NCBI GenBank assembly: GCA_902464615.1
Contig: CABQKA010000006.1
Span: 1 to 64,000 of the forward strand
Length of the DNA stretch: 64,000 nucleotides
Direction: 5' to 3'
From: an uncultured Prevotella sp.
Lineage (GTDB): Bacteria > Bacteroidota > Bacteroidia > Bacteroidales > Bacteroidaceae
Below are positions 1 to 7,029 of this stretch, in pieces (positions within the stretch are counted from its first letter, which is position 1; every line of letters starts with the position of its first letter). A program made the position numbers and the translations under genes. A model generated the notes under the pieces. The model did not search any database. It was not told where the DNA came from and was given only the letters and a program-made list of their open reading frames with translations.

Positions 1-1
1 T

Positions 2-77
2 TGGTACACTCTCAGGGGTTCGAACCCTGGACCCACTGATTAAGAGTCAGTTGCTCTACCAACTGAGCTAAGAGTGC
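2..77 (-). tRNA. tRNA-Lys (anticodon CUU)
   Basis: Read on the minus strand this is a complete 76-nt cloverleaf. The acceptor arm GCACTCT pairs with AGAGTGT, with a G-U at the first pair. The D arm contains AGCTCAGTTGGTAGAGC, the anticodon stem ACTGA/TCAGT encloses the loop CTCTTAA (anticodon CTT, lysine), and the T arm contains GGTTCGAACC. The 3' CCA is encoded. It reads toward the left edge of the window. Confidence 0.97.
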
Positions 78-102
78 AAAGGGCGTTCCCATTTTGCGAG
101 TG

Positions 103-110
103 CAAAGGTA
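103..110 (-). promoter_or_regulatory. -7 box for tRNA-Lys
   Basis: On the minus strand this reads TACCTTTG, a full match to the Bacteroidota -7 consensus TAnnTTTG. It lies 25 nt upstream of the mature tRNA 5' end. No clear -33 TTTG is seen. Confidence 0.6.
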
Positions 111-223
111 CGACATTCTATGATATGTGCCAAATTATTCCGCATCTTTTTCTTCCGCACCTTTCGCGGCAAACGGGAAGCCAGACCCGCTGGAAAAGAG
201 GTGCAGACACGGGACATTGGCCA

Positions 224-1513
224 TTATGCCCGGAGCTTTCCGGACACGCCGTCGGCCTCGCCGCCCCTTTCTCTGAAGCAAAGGGCGAAAAGGAGGAAAA
301 CCACAGCCGCATAAGCCGCGAAAGCATACCATGATATGCGCCAGCCGGCCAATTGCATTTCCTGCGGCGCCTCATTGACGAAATAGTTCACTACGGCCTG
401 TGCCCCCAAAGTGCCGAAAGTGGCGCCCAGACCATTGGTCATGATCATGAACAGGCCTTGCGCGCTACTGCGGATGCCTTGGTCCGTATTCCGGTCCACA
501 AAGAGTGCGCCCGACACATTAAAGAAATCGAAGGCCACTCCGTAGACAATCATCGAGAGGACAAACATCCACACGCCGTCGCCCGGGTCGCCTAAACCGA
601 AAAGCCCGAAGCGCAGCACCCAGGCCAGCATGGCAATGAGCATCACCCGTTTGATTCCGTAGCGCTTCAGGAAAAAGGGGATGAACAATATGCAGCACGC
701 CTCGCTGATCTGGGAAAGCGATATAAGGACATTAGGATGGTCGACGCCAAACGTGCCCGCGTACTCCGGGAGATTCTGGAAACTCGAAATGTAAGGGTTG
801 GCGAAGCCGTTGGTGATTTGCAGGGAGACGCCCAGCAGCATGGAAAAAATGAAGAACACTGCGAGTTTGCGCTGCCGGAACAGTTGGAACGCGCGCAGGC
901 CCAAGGCATCGGCCACGGACTGATGTTGCCCTGCGCTGACGGGGCAATGGGGCAGCGTCTGCGCGTAGACGCCCAGCACGAGGCTCAACACGGCCGAGAC
1001 GAAGAACTGCCGGTAATTGTCCTGGAAGCCGAGCAGGTCCACAGCCACCATGCTGCAGATGAAGCCCACCGTGCCAAACACGCGGATGGGCGGATAATAT
1101 TTCACCGTGTCCAGTCCGGCTTGCGTCAGCCCGGTGAAAGCCACCGAGTTGCTCAAGGCCAGTGTCGGCATGTAGAAAGCCACGCTGAGCGAATAGAGGA
1201 GGAAGAGCATCGGCATCTCCACGCCGGAGCCCGCCTGCATGCCGTAGCAGGCCGCGCCCGCCATGAAGACGCCCGCCAGCAGGTGGCAGTAGCCCAGCAA
1301 CCTTTGGGCCGGTATCCAGCGGTCGGCCACGATGCCCATCAGCCCGGGCATGAAGATAGAGACAATACCTTGCATGGCATAGAACCATCCGATGTTTTTG
1401 GCCAGGCCTACGTCGGCAAGATAGGTGCCCATGCTGGTAAGATAGGCGCCCCATACGGCAAACTCCAGAAAATTCATCGCCGTGAGACGGGCGCGCAGAG
1501 ATAGTTGGTTCAT
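224..1513 (-). CDS. Nucleoside:H+ symporter, MFS (NupG-like)
   Basis: The 429-residue protein has about 12 hydrophobic segments and ends in a short charged tail. It begins MNQLSLRARLTAMNFLEFAVWGAY, the opening typical of the nucleoside:H+ symporter family (NupG/XapB, Pfam Nuc_H_symport), and family-like stretches such as YYPPIRVFGTVGFI follow. The expected role is proton-driven uptake of nucleosides across the inner membrane. Its ATG overlaps the stop of the upstream thioredoxin-like gene (TAATG), so the two are translationally coupled. The substrate is inferred from family membership only. Confidence 0.88.
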   Translation of the reverse strand: MNQLSLRARLTAMNFLEFAVWGAYLTSMGTYLADVGLAKNIGWFYAMQGIVSIFMPGLMGIVADRWIPAQRLLGYCHLLAGVFMAGAACYGMQAGSGVEMPMLFLLYSLSVAFYMPTLALSNSVAFTGLTQAGLDTVKYYPPIRVFGTVGFICSMVAVDLLGFQDNYRQFFVSAVLSLVLGVYAQTLPHCPVSAGQHQSVADALGLRAFQLFRQRKLAVFFIFSMLLGVSLQITNGFANPYISSFQNLPEYAGTFGVDHPNVLISLSQISEACCILFIPFFLKRYGIKRVMLIAMLAWVLRFGLFGLGDPGDGVWMFVLSMIVYGVAFDFFNVSGALFVDRNTDQGIRSSAQGLFMIMTNGLGATFGTLGAQAVVNYFVNEAPQEMQLAGWRISWYAFAAYAAVVFLLFALCFRERGGEADGVSGKLRA

Positions 1514-2055
1514 TATGTTTCAGGATGGGATTCTTCGGATGTGAGGAGTTGTTCCAGGTCCGCCTGCAGCCGGGTCTGGTCCACGGTCTCCGTGTACTGG
1601 GAACGTATCCGCCCGGCCTGGTCGGCCACGTAAACGCGGGGGATGGTGTGCGTCGCGAACAGGGCGTAAAGGCTACGGTCCGGGCAGGCGCAATAGGGAA
1701 GCGTGAACCCTTGTGCCTGCCAATAGGCGGCGACGCTCTCCGCCCCTTCTTCGCGGCTGATGCAGACAAAGCCCACACGGCTGCCATAGGCGGCATAAAG
1801 CGCCTGCAGCTTCGGCAATTCGCGCCGGCAGTCCGCGCAGCCCGTATGGAACAGCACGACCACGGCGGGACGGCCCGCCAGCGACGCGGGCGACACTTCC
1901 CGCCCGTCCGCCAGGACGGCCGTGAAGTCCGGCAACAGGTCGCCCACACGGACCACGTCGCCCGTGCCCGCCGGCTCCTCCTCGTCCGTCAGACATGCGG
2001 AGAAGAGCACAAGCACCATAGCCATGACGGCAAAGAGTATAGGTACACGTTTCAT
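1513..2055 (-). CDS. Thioredoxin-like (redoxin/AhpC-TSA) lipoprotein
   Basis: 180 residues. A lipoprotein-type signal (MKRVPILFAVMAMVLVLFSAC, lipobox Cys21) is followed by a redoxin fold with the active-site motif GCADCRRE (CxxC) and the cis-Pro segment HTIPRVYV. A periplasmic, membrane-anchored thiol-disulfide role resembling ResA/TlpA is likely. I chose the ATG at 2055 because an upstream in-frame start at 2091 would place a non-signal extension before the lipoprotein leader and would begin at the predicted transcription start. It is first in a two-gene unit with the nucleoside symporter. Its substrate is unknown. Confidence 0.85.
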   Translation of the reverse strand: MKRVPILFAVMAMVLVLFSACLTDEEEPAGTGDVVRVGDLLPDFTAVLADGREVSPASLAGRPAVVVLFHTGCADCRRELPKLQALYAAYGSRVGFVCISREEGAESVAAYWQAQGFTLPYCACPDRSLYALFATHTIPRVYVADQAGRIRSQYTETVDQTRLQADLEQLLTSEESHPET

Positions 2056-2098
2056 GGGGCTGCTCGCCGGACTGTCCGGCCAACTCTGCAAAAATACG

Positions 2099-2106
2099 AA
2101 CTTCGT
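2099..2106 (-). promoter_or_regulatory. -7 box for the thioredoxin-like/symporter unit
   Basis: The minus strand reads TATTTTTG (TAnnTTTG). It predicts a start of transcription near 2092 and a leader of about 37 nt before the ATG at 2055. Confidence 0.5.
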
Positions 2107-2170
2107 CCGATTTTATGGAACCGGGAATCTTTTTTTTGAAAAAATACCTTCACAGCTGTTACAAATAGCT

Positions 2171-2178
2171 TTCCTTTG
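2171..2178 (+). promoter_or_regulatory. Possible -7 box for the ECF sigma operon
   Basis: TTCCTTTG matches the -7 consensus at all but one defined position. It lies about 58 nt upstream of the sigma factor ATG. There is no convincing -33 element, and an alternative sigma may use a different promoter. Confidence 0.35.
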
Positions 2179-2235
2179 CGTTACCTCAATAAGAAATCCC
2201 GCCTGCCAAGGCCTGTACATCACCGTAAGAGTATA

Positions 2236-2793
2236 ATGAACGACGCTGCCGAAACCTCACCATCCTCCGCACAGCGGCCCTCTCCCGGCGAGAAACCGCT
2301 GCTCACCGCTTTCAAGCGGTTGCGCGGCAGGCTGCTGCACACCGCCAGCCACATGCTGGGCAGCGAGGCCGACGCCGAGGACGCGCTACAAGACGCCTTT
2401 TGCCGGCTGTGGGGGAATCCCGCCGCACAACGTTCCGAACAGGAAGCGGCCGCGCTCCTGACGACTACGGTGAAGCACCTGAGCATCGACACGCTGCGCC
2501 GCAAGGCCAGCACGACGGTGGTCGCCCTCGACGAGGAGCGCGACGGGAGGCCCGACGAAGAAGCCGGCGCGGCGGCCAACCGCGAAGAGACCTTCGCCCG
2601 CGTGGACCGGCTCGTGGCCACCCGACTGACGGACGTGCAGCGGGAGGTTCTCCGCCTGCGCGAATACGAAGGCTGGGAATTTGAAGACATCGCCGCGAAA
2701 CTGGGCATGCAACCAGCCGCCGTGCGCATGCAGCTTTCCCGGGCGCGGAAGACCATAAGAAGCTGTTACCTGGAAGAACATGGAAAAGATTGA
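2236..2793 (+). CDS. ECF-type RNA polymerase sigma-70 factor
   Basis: 185 residues with the two ECF domains. Region 2 is at about 30-95 (AEDALQDAFCRLWGNP; LLTTTVKHLSIDTLRRK). Region 4 is at about 125-180, with the helix-turn-helix LTDVQREVLRLREYEGWEFEDIAAKLGM followed by VRMQLSRARKTIR. I chose the ATG at 2236 (MNDAAETSP) because it gives normal ECF length; an upstream in-frame start adds 20 non-conserved residues. The 3' end overlaps the next gene by 14 nt. The context (membrane-anchored partner, small secreted protein, outer-membrane barrel) suggests an envelope-sensing regulon. Confidence 0.93.
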   Translation: MNDAAETSPSSAQRPSPGEKPLLTAFKRLRGRLLHTASHMLGSEADAEDALQDAFCRLWGNPAAQRSEQEAAALLTTTVKHLSIDTLRRKASTTVVALDEERDGRPDEEAGAAANREETFARVDRLVATRLTDVQREVLRLREYEGWEFEDIAAKLGMQPAAVRMQLSRARKTIRSCYLEEHGKD

Positions 2794-3250
2794 GCAAACA
2801 ATGGACAGAACGCGGTGGGACGAACTGGCCGCACGCTACTTCGAGGCGCAGACCACGCCCGAAGAGGAGCGCATGCTGCGCCGCTTCCTGGCTTCGCCGG
2901 CCGGGGCCGACGCCCGCTTCGACGCCTTGCGCGCCGTCATGGGCTATGTGGCTGTGGGCCGCAGCCTCTCCCGCCCGAAACGCGCCGCCCGCCGGCGGCT
3001 GCCCGACGCGCGGCTATGGCGCGCAGTGGCCGCCGTCTGCATCGTGGCCGGCATCGGCGCTGCCGTGGGAGTGGGCCACTACCGGCGGGAAAACATCTGT
3101 GTGGCCTACGTCGCAGGCCACAAGGAGACTTCCCCGGAGGCCGTGATGCAATACATGGAGACTGCGTTCAGCCAGACTGTCGGCGACGAGACCGCGCCTA
3201 CGATGGAAGAGCAGCTCGGCAGTATGTTCAACGTCTTGGAAAACCCTTAA
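2780..3250 (+). CDS. Probable anti-sigma factor, single-pass membrane protein
   Basis: 156 residues. The N-terminal cytoplasmic part (about 1-75) contains WDELAARYFEAQTTPEEERMLRRFLAS, similar to short Bacteroidota anti-sigma N-termini. It is followed by a basic stretch, one membrane segment at about 84-101 (AVAAVCIVAGIGAAVGVG), and a short periplasmic tail of about 55 residues without a FecR domain. It overlaps the sigma gene by 14 nt, consistent with coupled translation. An alternative start lies at 2801 (MDRTRWDEL). The role is inferred from position and topology. Confidence 0.75.
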   Translation: MEKIEQTMDRTRWDELAARYFEAQTTPEEERMLRRFLASPAGADARFDALRAVMGYVAVGRSLSRPKRAARRRLPDARLWRAVAAVCIVAGIGAAVGVGHYRRENICVAYVAGHKETSPEAVMQYMETAFSQTVGDETAPTMEEQLGSMFNVLENP

Positions 3251-3261
3251 CCCCATACGGC

Positions 3262-3711
3262 ATGAAACGTTTTTTTCTGTTGTTACTGACCCTGGGCCTG
3301 ACCCTCTCGCCCCTGTTGGCGCAAAAGGGGCTGCAGACGGAGCAACTCTTCGGCAGCGAACTGCGCAACCGGAAAGGCAGCACCGAAGTGCTGGTGACCG
3401 GGACAAAAGCCGCCCGCTACGGACTGACCCTTTTCCGGAGCCTCACCTTCTGCCCCACGAAGCAGGAGTCAGCATGGGCGGAGCGCCTGGTCCGCGCGGA
3501 CCGCGCCCAGGCCGTCAGCATGGAGGAAGGCCGCCGGAATGCCCGTCTCTATTACGGATTCTACGAACTGGAAGCCAAGGACAAGCAGATGCACCGCTAC
3601 CTTTTCTACCGCAACAATCAACTGAAAGACGGCGCGAAGGGTACGGTCATCGTCATCTACATGGAGGGCTCGGCCACCGTGGCCGCACTGAAACGCCACT
3701 TCGCCCAATGA
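3262..3711 (+). CDS. Secreted DUF6108-like protein of unknown function
   Basis: 149 residues with a Sec signal peptide (MKRFFLLLLTLGLTLSPLLAQ, cleavage after about residue 20). The mature part has features such as ARYGLTLFRSLTF, RLYYGFYEL, YLFYRNNQ and VIYMEGSAT that I associate with the Bacteroides family DUF6108. It lies 11 nt after the anti-sigma gene, so it is probably in the same operon. The family has no known function. Secretion plus position suggest a small envelope protein controlled by, or feeding into, the ECF sigma factor. Confidence 0.7.
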   Translation: MKRFFLLLLTLGLTLSPLLAQKGLQTEQLFGSELRNRKGSTEVLVTGTKAARYGLTLFRSLTFCPTKQESAWAERLVRADRAQAVSMEEGRRNARLYYGFYELEAKDKQMHRYLFYRNNQLKDGAKGTVIVIYMEGSATVAALKRHFAQ

Positions 3712-3760
3712 CGGGGCGCTTCCGGGACACGGACCGGCGCCGCCAGCCGGACGGCGCGCC

Positions 3761-3840
3761 ACGGGCCTTAGCCCCGTAAAAAGCAGCCTTAGCCCCGTCC
3801 CTGCGGGCCTTAGCCCCCTTCCCGCGGGCTGCTTCGGTAT
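3761..3840. repeat. Array A of the 21-bp intergenic repeat (four units)
   Basis: 17-nt units start at 3761 (ACGGGCCTTAGCCCCGT), 3782 (AGCAGCCTTAGCCCCGT), 3803 (GCGGGCCTTAGCCCCCT) and, degenerate, 3824, each separated by a 4-nt spacer. It lies between the secreted DUF6108-like gene and the outer-membrane barrel gene. All clear units point the same way, so no long hairpin forms. Confidence 0.9.
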
Positions 3841-3875
3841 AAAAACATGTTCAACTCTCATAACCAACACTACCT

Positions 3876-4760
3876 ATGACATTCAGAACCATTCTCGGCG
3901 CGCTGGCCATGCTCCTGCCGGCCGTCTCCACACACGCTACGGAACAAAGCGACACGCTGCTCGACCTGCGCGACGCACACCGCGTCCTGCTCGTTGAAGA
4001 CAGCGGCAGCATTGACCTCCACGTACAGGGGCGCGGCGACGACCCCGACTACCACTACGACTTCAACGCCGACTTCAGCGAATCCTCGTCCTCCCTGCTC
4101 CGCTCCCAAGGCACGAAGTGGGACTTCTCGGGACTGACGTTAGGGAAAAAGCGCGCTTCGGGCTGGCACAACAGCGTCACCATGGGCGGAGTGGGCTTCG
4201 GCTTCGTGCAAGCCCTTGACGCCCCTGCGGGAATGGAGGTCGACATGGCTTCCTCCTATGAAATCTTCGCCGACCTCATCAGTTTTCACCGCGTGTCGCC
4301 GAACAAGCGCCACGACTTCTCGCTCGGTTTCGGCATCGACTGGCGCAACTTCCGCATGACCGGTGACCGGCGCTTCGTAAAGGACGGCGCACACATCTCC
4401 ACCGCGCCCTATCCCGACGGCGCCGAACCGGACTTCTCGCGTATCAAAGTCTTCAGCCTCACCTTCCCATTCCGTTACACGTACAACTTCGGGGCGAAGA
4501 ACTACTGGAACGTCAGCCTCGCCGCCATCTTGAAAGTGAACACCTACGCCAGTCTGAAGACGCGCTACACGCTCGACGGGGAAAAGCATAAATACATCCA
4601 CAAGGACATCCGGCAGAAACCGGTCAGCGTAGACTTGATGGCGAGCTTCGGATGGAGGTTCCTGGGCGTCTACGTCAAGTATGATCCCTGCGACGTGCTG
4701 AACAAGAACTTCGCACCGCGCTTCAGCACCGTCACGACTGGACTCACCTTCTTTTTCTAA
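3876..4760 (+). CDS. Outer-membrane beta-barrel protein
   Basis: 294 residues. A signal peptide (MTFRTILGALAMLLPAVSTHA) precedes a mature protein rich in alternating aromatic/polar strands (VTMGGVGFGFVQAL; FSLGFGIDWRNFRM; FPFRYTYNFGAKNYWNVSLAAIL; LMASFGWRFLGVYVKY). It ends VTTGLTFFF, a C-terminal aromatic of the kind recognised by the BAM machinery. It follows the ECF sigma/anti-sigma/DUF6108 genes, separated by array A, and may be the module's target. No specific family is recognised. Confidence 0.75.
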   Translation: MTFRTILGALAMLLPAVSTHATEQSDTLLDLRDAHRVLLVEDSGSIDLHVQGRGDDPDYHYDFNADFSESSSSLLRSQGTKWDFSGLTLGKKRASGWHNSVTMGGVGFGFVQALDAPAGMEVDMASSYEIFADLISFHRVSPNKRHDFSLGFGIDWRNFRMTGDRRFVKDGAHISTAPYPDGAEPDFSRIKVFSLTFPFRYTYNFGAKNYWNVSLAAILKVNTYASLKTRYTLDGEKHKYIHKDIRQKPVSVDLMASFGWRFLGVYVKYDPCDVLNKNFAPRFSTVTTGLTFFF

Positions 4761-4794
4761 TATCACGATCCGTGCCTGCACGCAGGCCATGAAA

Positions 4795-4830
4795 AATCCC
4801 CGCTCCGCCGGTTGCGACGAAGCGGGGATT
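4795..4830 (-). terminator. Hairpin terminator between barrel gene and mgsA
   Basis: AATCCCCGCT (4795-4804) pairs perfectly with AGCGGGGATT (4821-4830). On the minus strand the stem is followed by TTTTTC, fitting termination of mgsA. On the plus strand it follows the barrel gene and may act in both directions. Confidence 0.75.
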
Positions 4831-4879
4831 GCTTTCCCCCTGCCCTATGCCCCCGCTGCGGGAGGCTGAAGGCGGTGTG

Positions 4880-5437
4880 TCATTCCGTAGAAGCATCACC
4901 CCCAGGCACGGCGGCGTCGGCCTCCCCGCTCCTTTTCATCACCGAAGCCACTGCCTCGGAAACGACCGGTTTGTCCTTGAAGCGCTGCGCATAACCGGTG
5001 TAGTCGGGATGAATGCGCTCGTAGTCCGGATCCGTAAAAAGCGGGCTGGAGATGATATGGTCGGCCGTCGAGCGGTTACAGCAGAACACGATGTTCTCTA
5101 CGCCGGCCAGACGGGTCAGCGCCTTCACGTCCGTGTCGTGAGGCTGCAGCGTCATGGGGTCGGTGAAGAAAAAGAGATAGTCTATCATCCCCTCCACGAT
5201 GCGCGAGCCCATCTGCTGGTCGCCGCCGAGCGGTCCGGACTTCAATAGGGTGAAGTCCCACTCGATGTCGGGATGCTTCGCACGGAGCGCTTCCAGAATC
5301 AGCGTCCCCGTAGTGCCCGTACAATAGAACTTATGCCCGATAAGGCGCTCCGAGTTCCACAGCACCCATTCGATAAGGTCCTTCTTCATGGCGTCGTGCG
5401 CCACCAGGCCAATGTGCCTGACCACTTTTGTTTCCAT
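4880..5437 (-). CDS. mgsA: Methylglyoxal synthase
   Basis: 185 residues. It converts dihydroxyacetone phosphate to methylglyoxal and phosphate, a bypass that relieves sugar-phosphate build-up. Family signatures include IGLVAHDAMKKDLIEWV at the start, the phosphate-binding TGTTGTLI, and the catalytic LKSGPLGGDQQMGSRIVEG (conserved Asp). FFTDPMTLQPHDTDVKALTRLA and CNRSTADHII follow. The start at 5437 (METKVVRHIGL) matches the family; upstream in-frame sequence is not conserved. The C-terminus extends about 30 residues beyond the E. coli enzyme. It is divergent from the bifunctional-nuclease gene. Confidence 0.95.
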   Translation of the reverse strand: METKVVRHIGLVAHDAMKKDLIEWVLWNSERLIGHKFYCTGTTGTLILEALRAKHPDIEWDFTLLKSGPLGGDQQMGSRIVEGMIDYLFFFTDPMTLQPHDTDVKALTRLAGVENIVFCCNRSTADHIISSPLFTDPDYERIHPDYTGYAQRFKDKPVVSEAVASVMKRSGEADAAVPGGDASTE

Positions 5438-5583
5438 ATTTCCTGTTCTTTTCGTGCCGGCCGGGACTATTCCCTTGCCGGGCGAAAGATACGCACTTCC
5501 GGCCAGACGGGCCGCCCGGACTCTGTTAAAAATTTGCGAACCGTCTTTTCGCCGTCTTCCGAAGCACGGTCGCAAAAATTGTG

Positions 5584-5591
5584 TACTTTTG
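5584..5591 (+). promoter_or_regulatory. -7 box next to the start codon of the BFN gene
   Basis: TACTTTTG fits TAnnTTTG and ends only 4 nt before the ATG at 5596. The predicted transcription start therefore falls on or just after the start codon, implying a leaderless or nearly leaderless message. Confidence 0.55.
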
Positions 5592-5595
5592 CACC

Positions 5596-6219
5596 ATGGG
5601 AAATTATACAGAAGAAATGCCCGGACCGGCCGACTGCGTATGGCTCGAACCGGAAGGGCTCACACAAGGCGTCAGCCTGCCCGATGCCTACTTGCTCATC
5701 CTGCGCGAGAAGGGAGGCGGGCGACACCTGCCGTTGCTGCTCGACCGGGACGGCTTCAGCCTGCTCCTCCGCGCCACGAAGCACCACGAATATCCGGAGA
5801 CCCGCCTCATGGGCAAACTCGCGCAAGCGTTCGGCATACGCCTTGACTACGCCCGGATACAGTGTGCGGACACCGGCCGTTACTACACGACGCTCTGCTT
5901 CGGACAAACTGGCAACGGGGCTACGGAAGAGCGCCGGCTCGACGTCAGCCTGGCCCAAGGCATCGTAGCCGCCATGGAAGCGGGAAGGCCCGTCTGCATC
6001 GGCCGCCACGACTTCGAGCGGCTCTATAACCGCCAGAAAGCCCACGGACAGGTAAGGGTCCCCATTGCCTCGATGGGCAACGACCTGCTCCGGGAAGCCT
6101 TGAAGCTGGCCGTAGAGAACGACAATTTCGAACTGGCCTCACAACTGCGGGACGAGTTGCGAGGCCGGGACGCCGCCACCCCGGAAACACCCGCGGAAGG
6201 CGGGCAAGACACGGACTAA
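5596..6219 (+). CDS. Bifunctional nuclease (BFN/DUF151) domain protein with UVR motif
   Basis: 207 residues. Residues about 10-135 form a BFN domain (LILREKGGGRHLPLLLDRDGFSLLLRA; TRLMGKLAQAFGIRLDYARI; RRLDVSLAQGIVAAM). A C-terminal UvrB/UvrC-type motif lies at about 160-190 (LREALKLAVENDNFELASQLRDELR). This two-part architecture is common in Bacteroidota. BFN proteins have been reported as DNases/RNases, but activity here is inferred. The start at 5596 is preferred over an in-frame ATG at 5581 because the promoter box overlaps the latter. It is 6 nt upstream of rsmE and probably co-transcribed. Confidence 0.88.
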   Translation: MGNYTEEMPGPADCVWLEPEGLTQGVSLPDAYLLILREKGGGRHLPLLLDRDGFSLLLRATKHHEYPETRLMGKLAQAFGIRLDYARIQCADTGRYYTTLCFGQTGNGATEERRLDVSLAQGIVAAMEAGRPVCIGRHDFERLYNRQKAHGQVRVPIASMGNDLLREALKLAVENDNFELASQLRDELRGRDAATPETPAEGGQDTD

Positions 6220-6225
6220 GCCGCC

Positions 6226-7029
6226 ATGAAGGAGACCCACCTGTTCTACCTGCCCGACGTAGCCACGTCGGCCGAGATGCCGGCCGAAGAGGCCGGCCAT
6301 GCCCTTCGCGTGCTCCGGATGCGTGAGGGCGATGCCTTTTGCGCTACGGACGGACGCGGCACATTCTATGCCTGCCGCATCGCCTCCGCCACGGCGAAGC
6401 GCTGCGCCTTTGAAGTGGAACGCCACATTTATGTCCCGCGCACGTGGAACGGGGCTATCCACCTCGCCGTCGCTCCCACGAAAAACATGGACCGCATGGA
6501 GTGGCTGGCAGAAAAGGCCACGGAAATCGGGTTCGACAGTCTGACGTTTCTCGACTGCCGGAACTCCGAACGCCGCGTGGTCAAGACGGAACGCGTCGAG
6601 AAAATCGTCGTCTCCGCCTTAAAACAAAGCCACAAGGCTTGGAAGCCGGCCGTCACAGGCCTCACGCCGCTGGCCGACGTCCTGTCCCGGCCGTTTGCAG
6701 GGCAGAAGTTCATTGCCCACTGCCACGCCGCGCCGTCGGCCGGCAACGGGTTCGACGCCCTGCTCTACGGAACCGGCATCGGCACCTTGCTCTCCACGGC
6801 CCTCGCCCCGACCGGCGACGCCCTTATCCTCATCGGACCGGAAGGCGACTTCACCCCCGAAGAGGTGGCCCAGGCCGAAGCCGCCGGTTACCAGCCGGTC
6901 AGCCTCGGCCCCAGCCGGCTGCGGACAGAGACCGCCGCACTCGTTGCCGTCCACCTGATGAACCTGGCCAAAAGCGGCGGGAGCATGCCGCTGCCGCCTC
7001 ATTCCGAAAGCCCATGCAACAACTTCTGA
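6226..7029 (+). CDS. rsmE: 16S rRNA (uracil-1498-N3)-methyltransferase
   Basis: 267 residues with RsmE features. The N-terminal PUA-like part contains HALRVLRMREGDAF. The SPOUT methyltransferase core contains LAVAPTKNMDRMEWLAEKATEIG, CRNSERRVVKTERVEKIVVSALKQS and the SAM-binding knot ALILIGPEGDFTPEEVAQA followed by VSLGPSRLRTETAALVA. It methylates U1498 of 16S rRNA in assembled 30S subunits. The last 16 nt overlap the next gene, so translation may be coupled. Confidence 0.96.
   Translation: MKETHLFYLPDVATSAEMPAEEAGHALRVLRMREGDAFCATDGRGTFYACRIASATAKRCAFEVERHIYVPRTWNGAIHLAVAPTKNMDRMEWLAEKATEIGFDSLTFLDCRNSERRVVKTERVEKIVVSALKQSHKAWKPAVTGLTPLADVLSRPFAGQKFIAHCHAAPSAGNGFDALLYGTGIGTLLSTALAPTGDALILIGPEGDFTPEEVAQAEAAGYQPVSLGPSRLRTETAALVAVHLMNLAKSGGSMPLPPHSESPCNNF

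Noticed and set aside
737..1504. Long open frames antisense to the symporter and to many other genes
   Set aside because: At this high GC content antisense frames stay open by codon bias. They are His/Arg/Gln-rich, without motifs, and overlap well-supported proteins.
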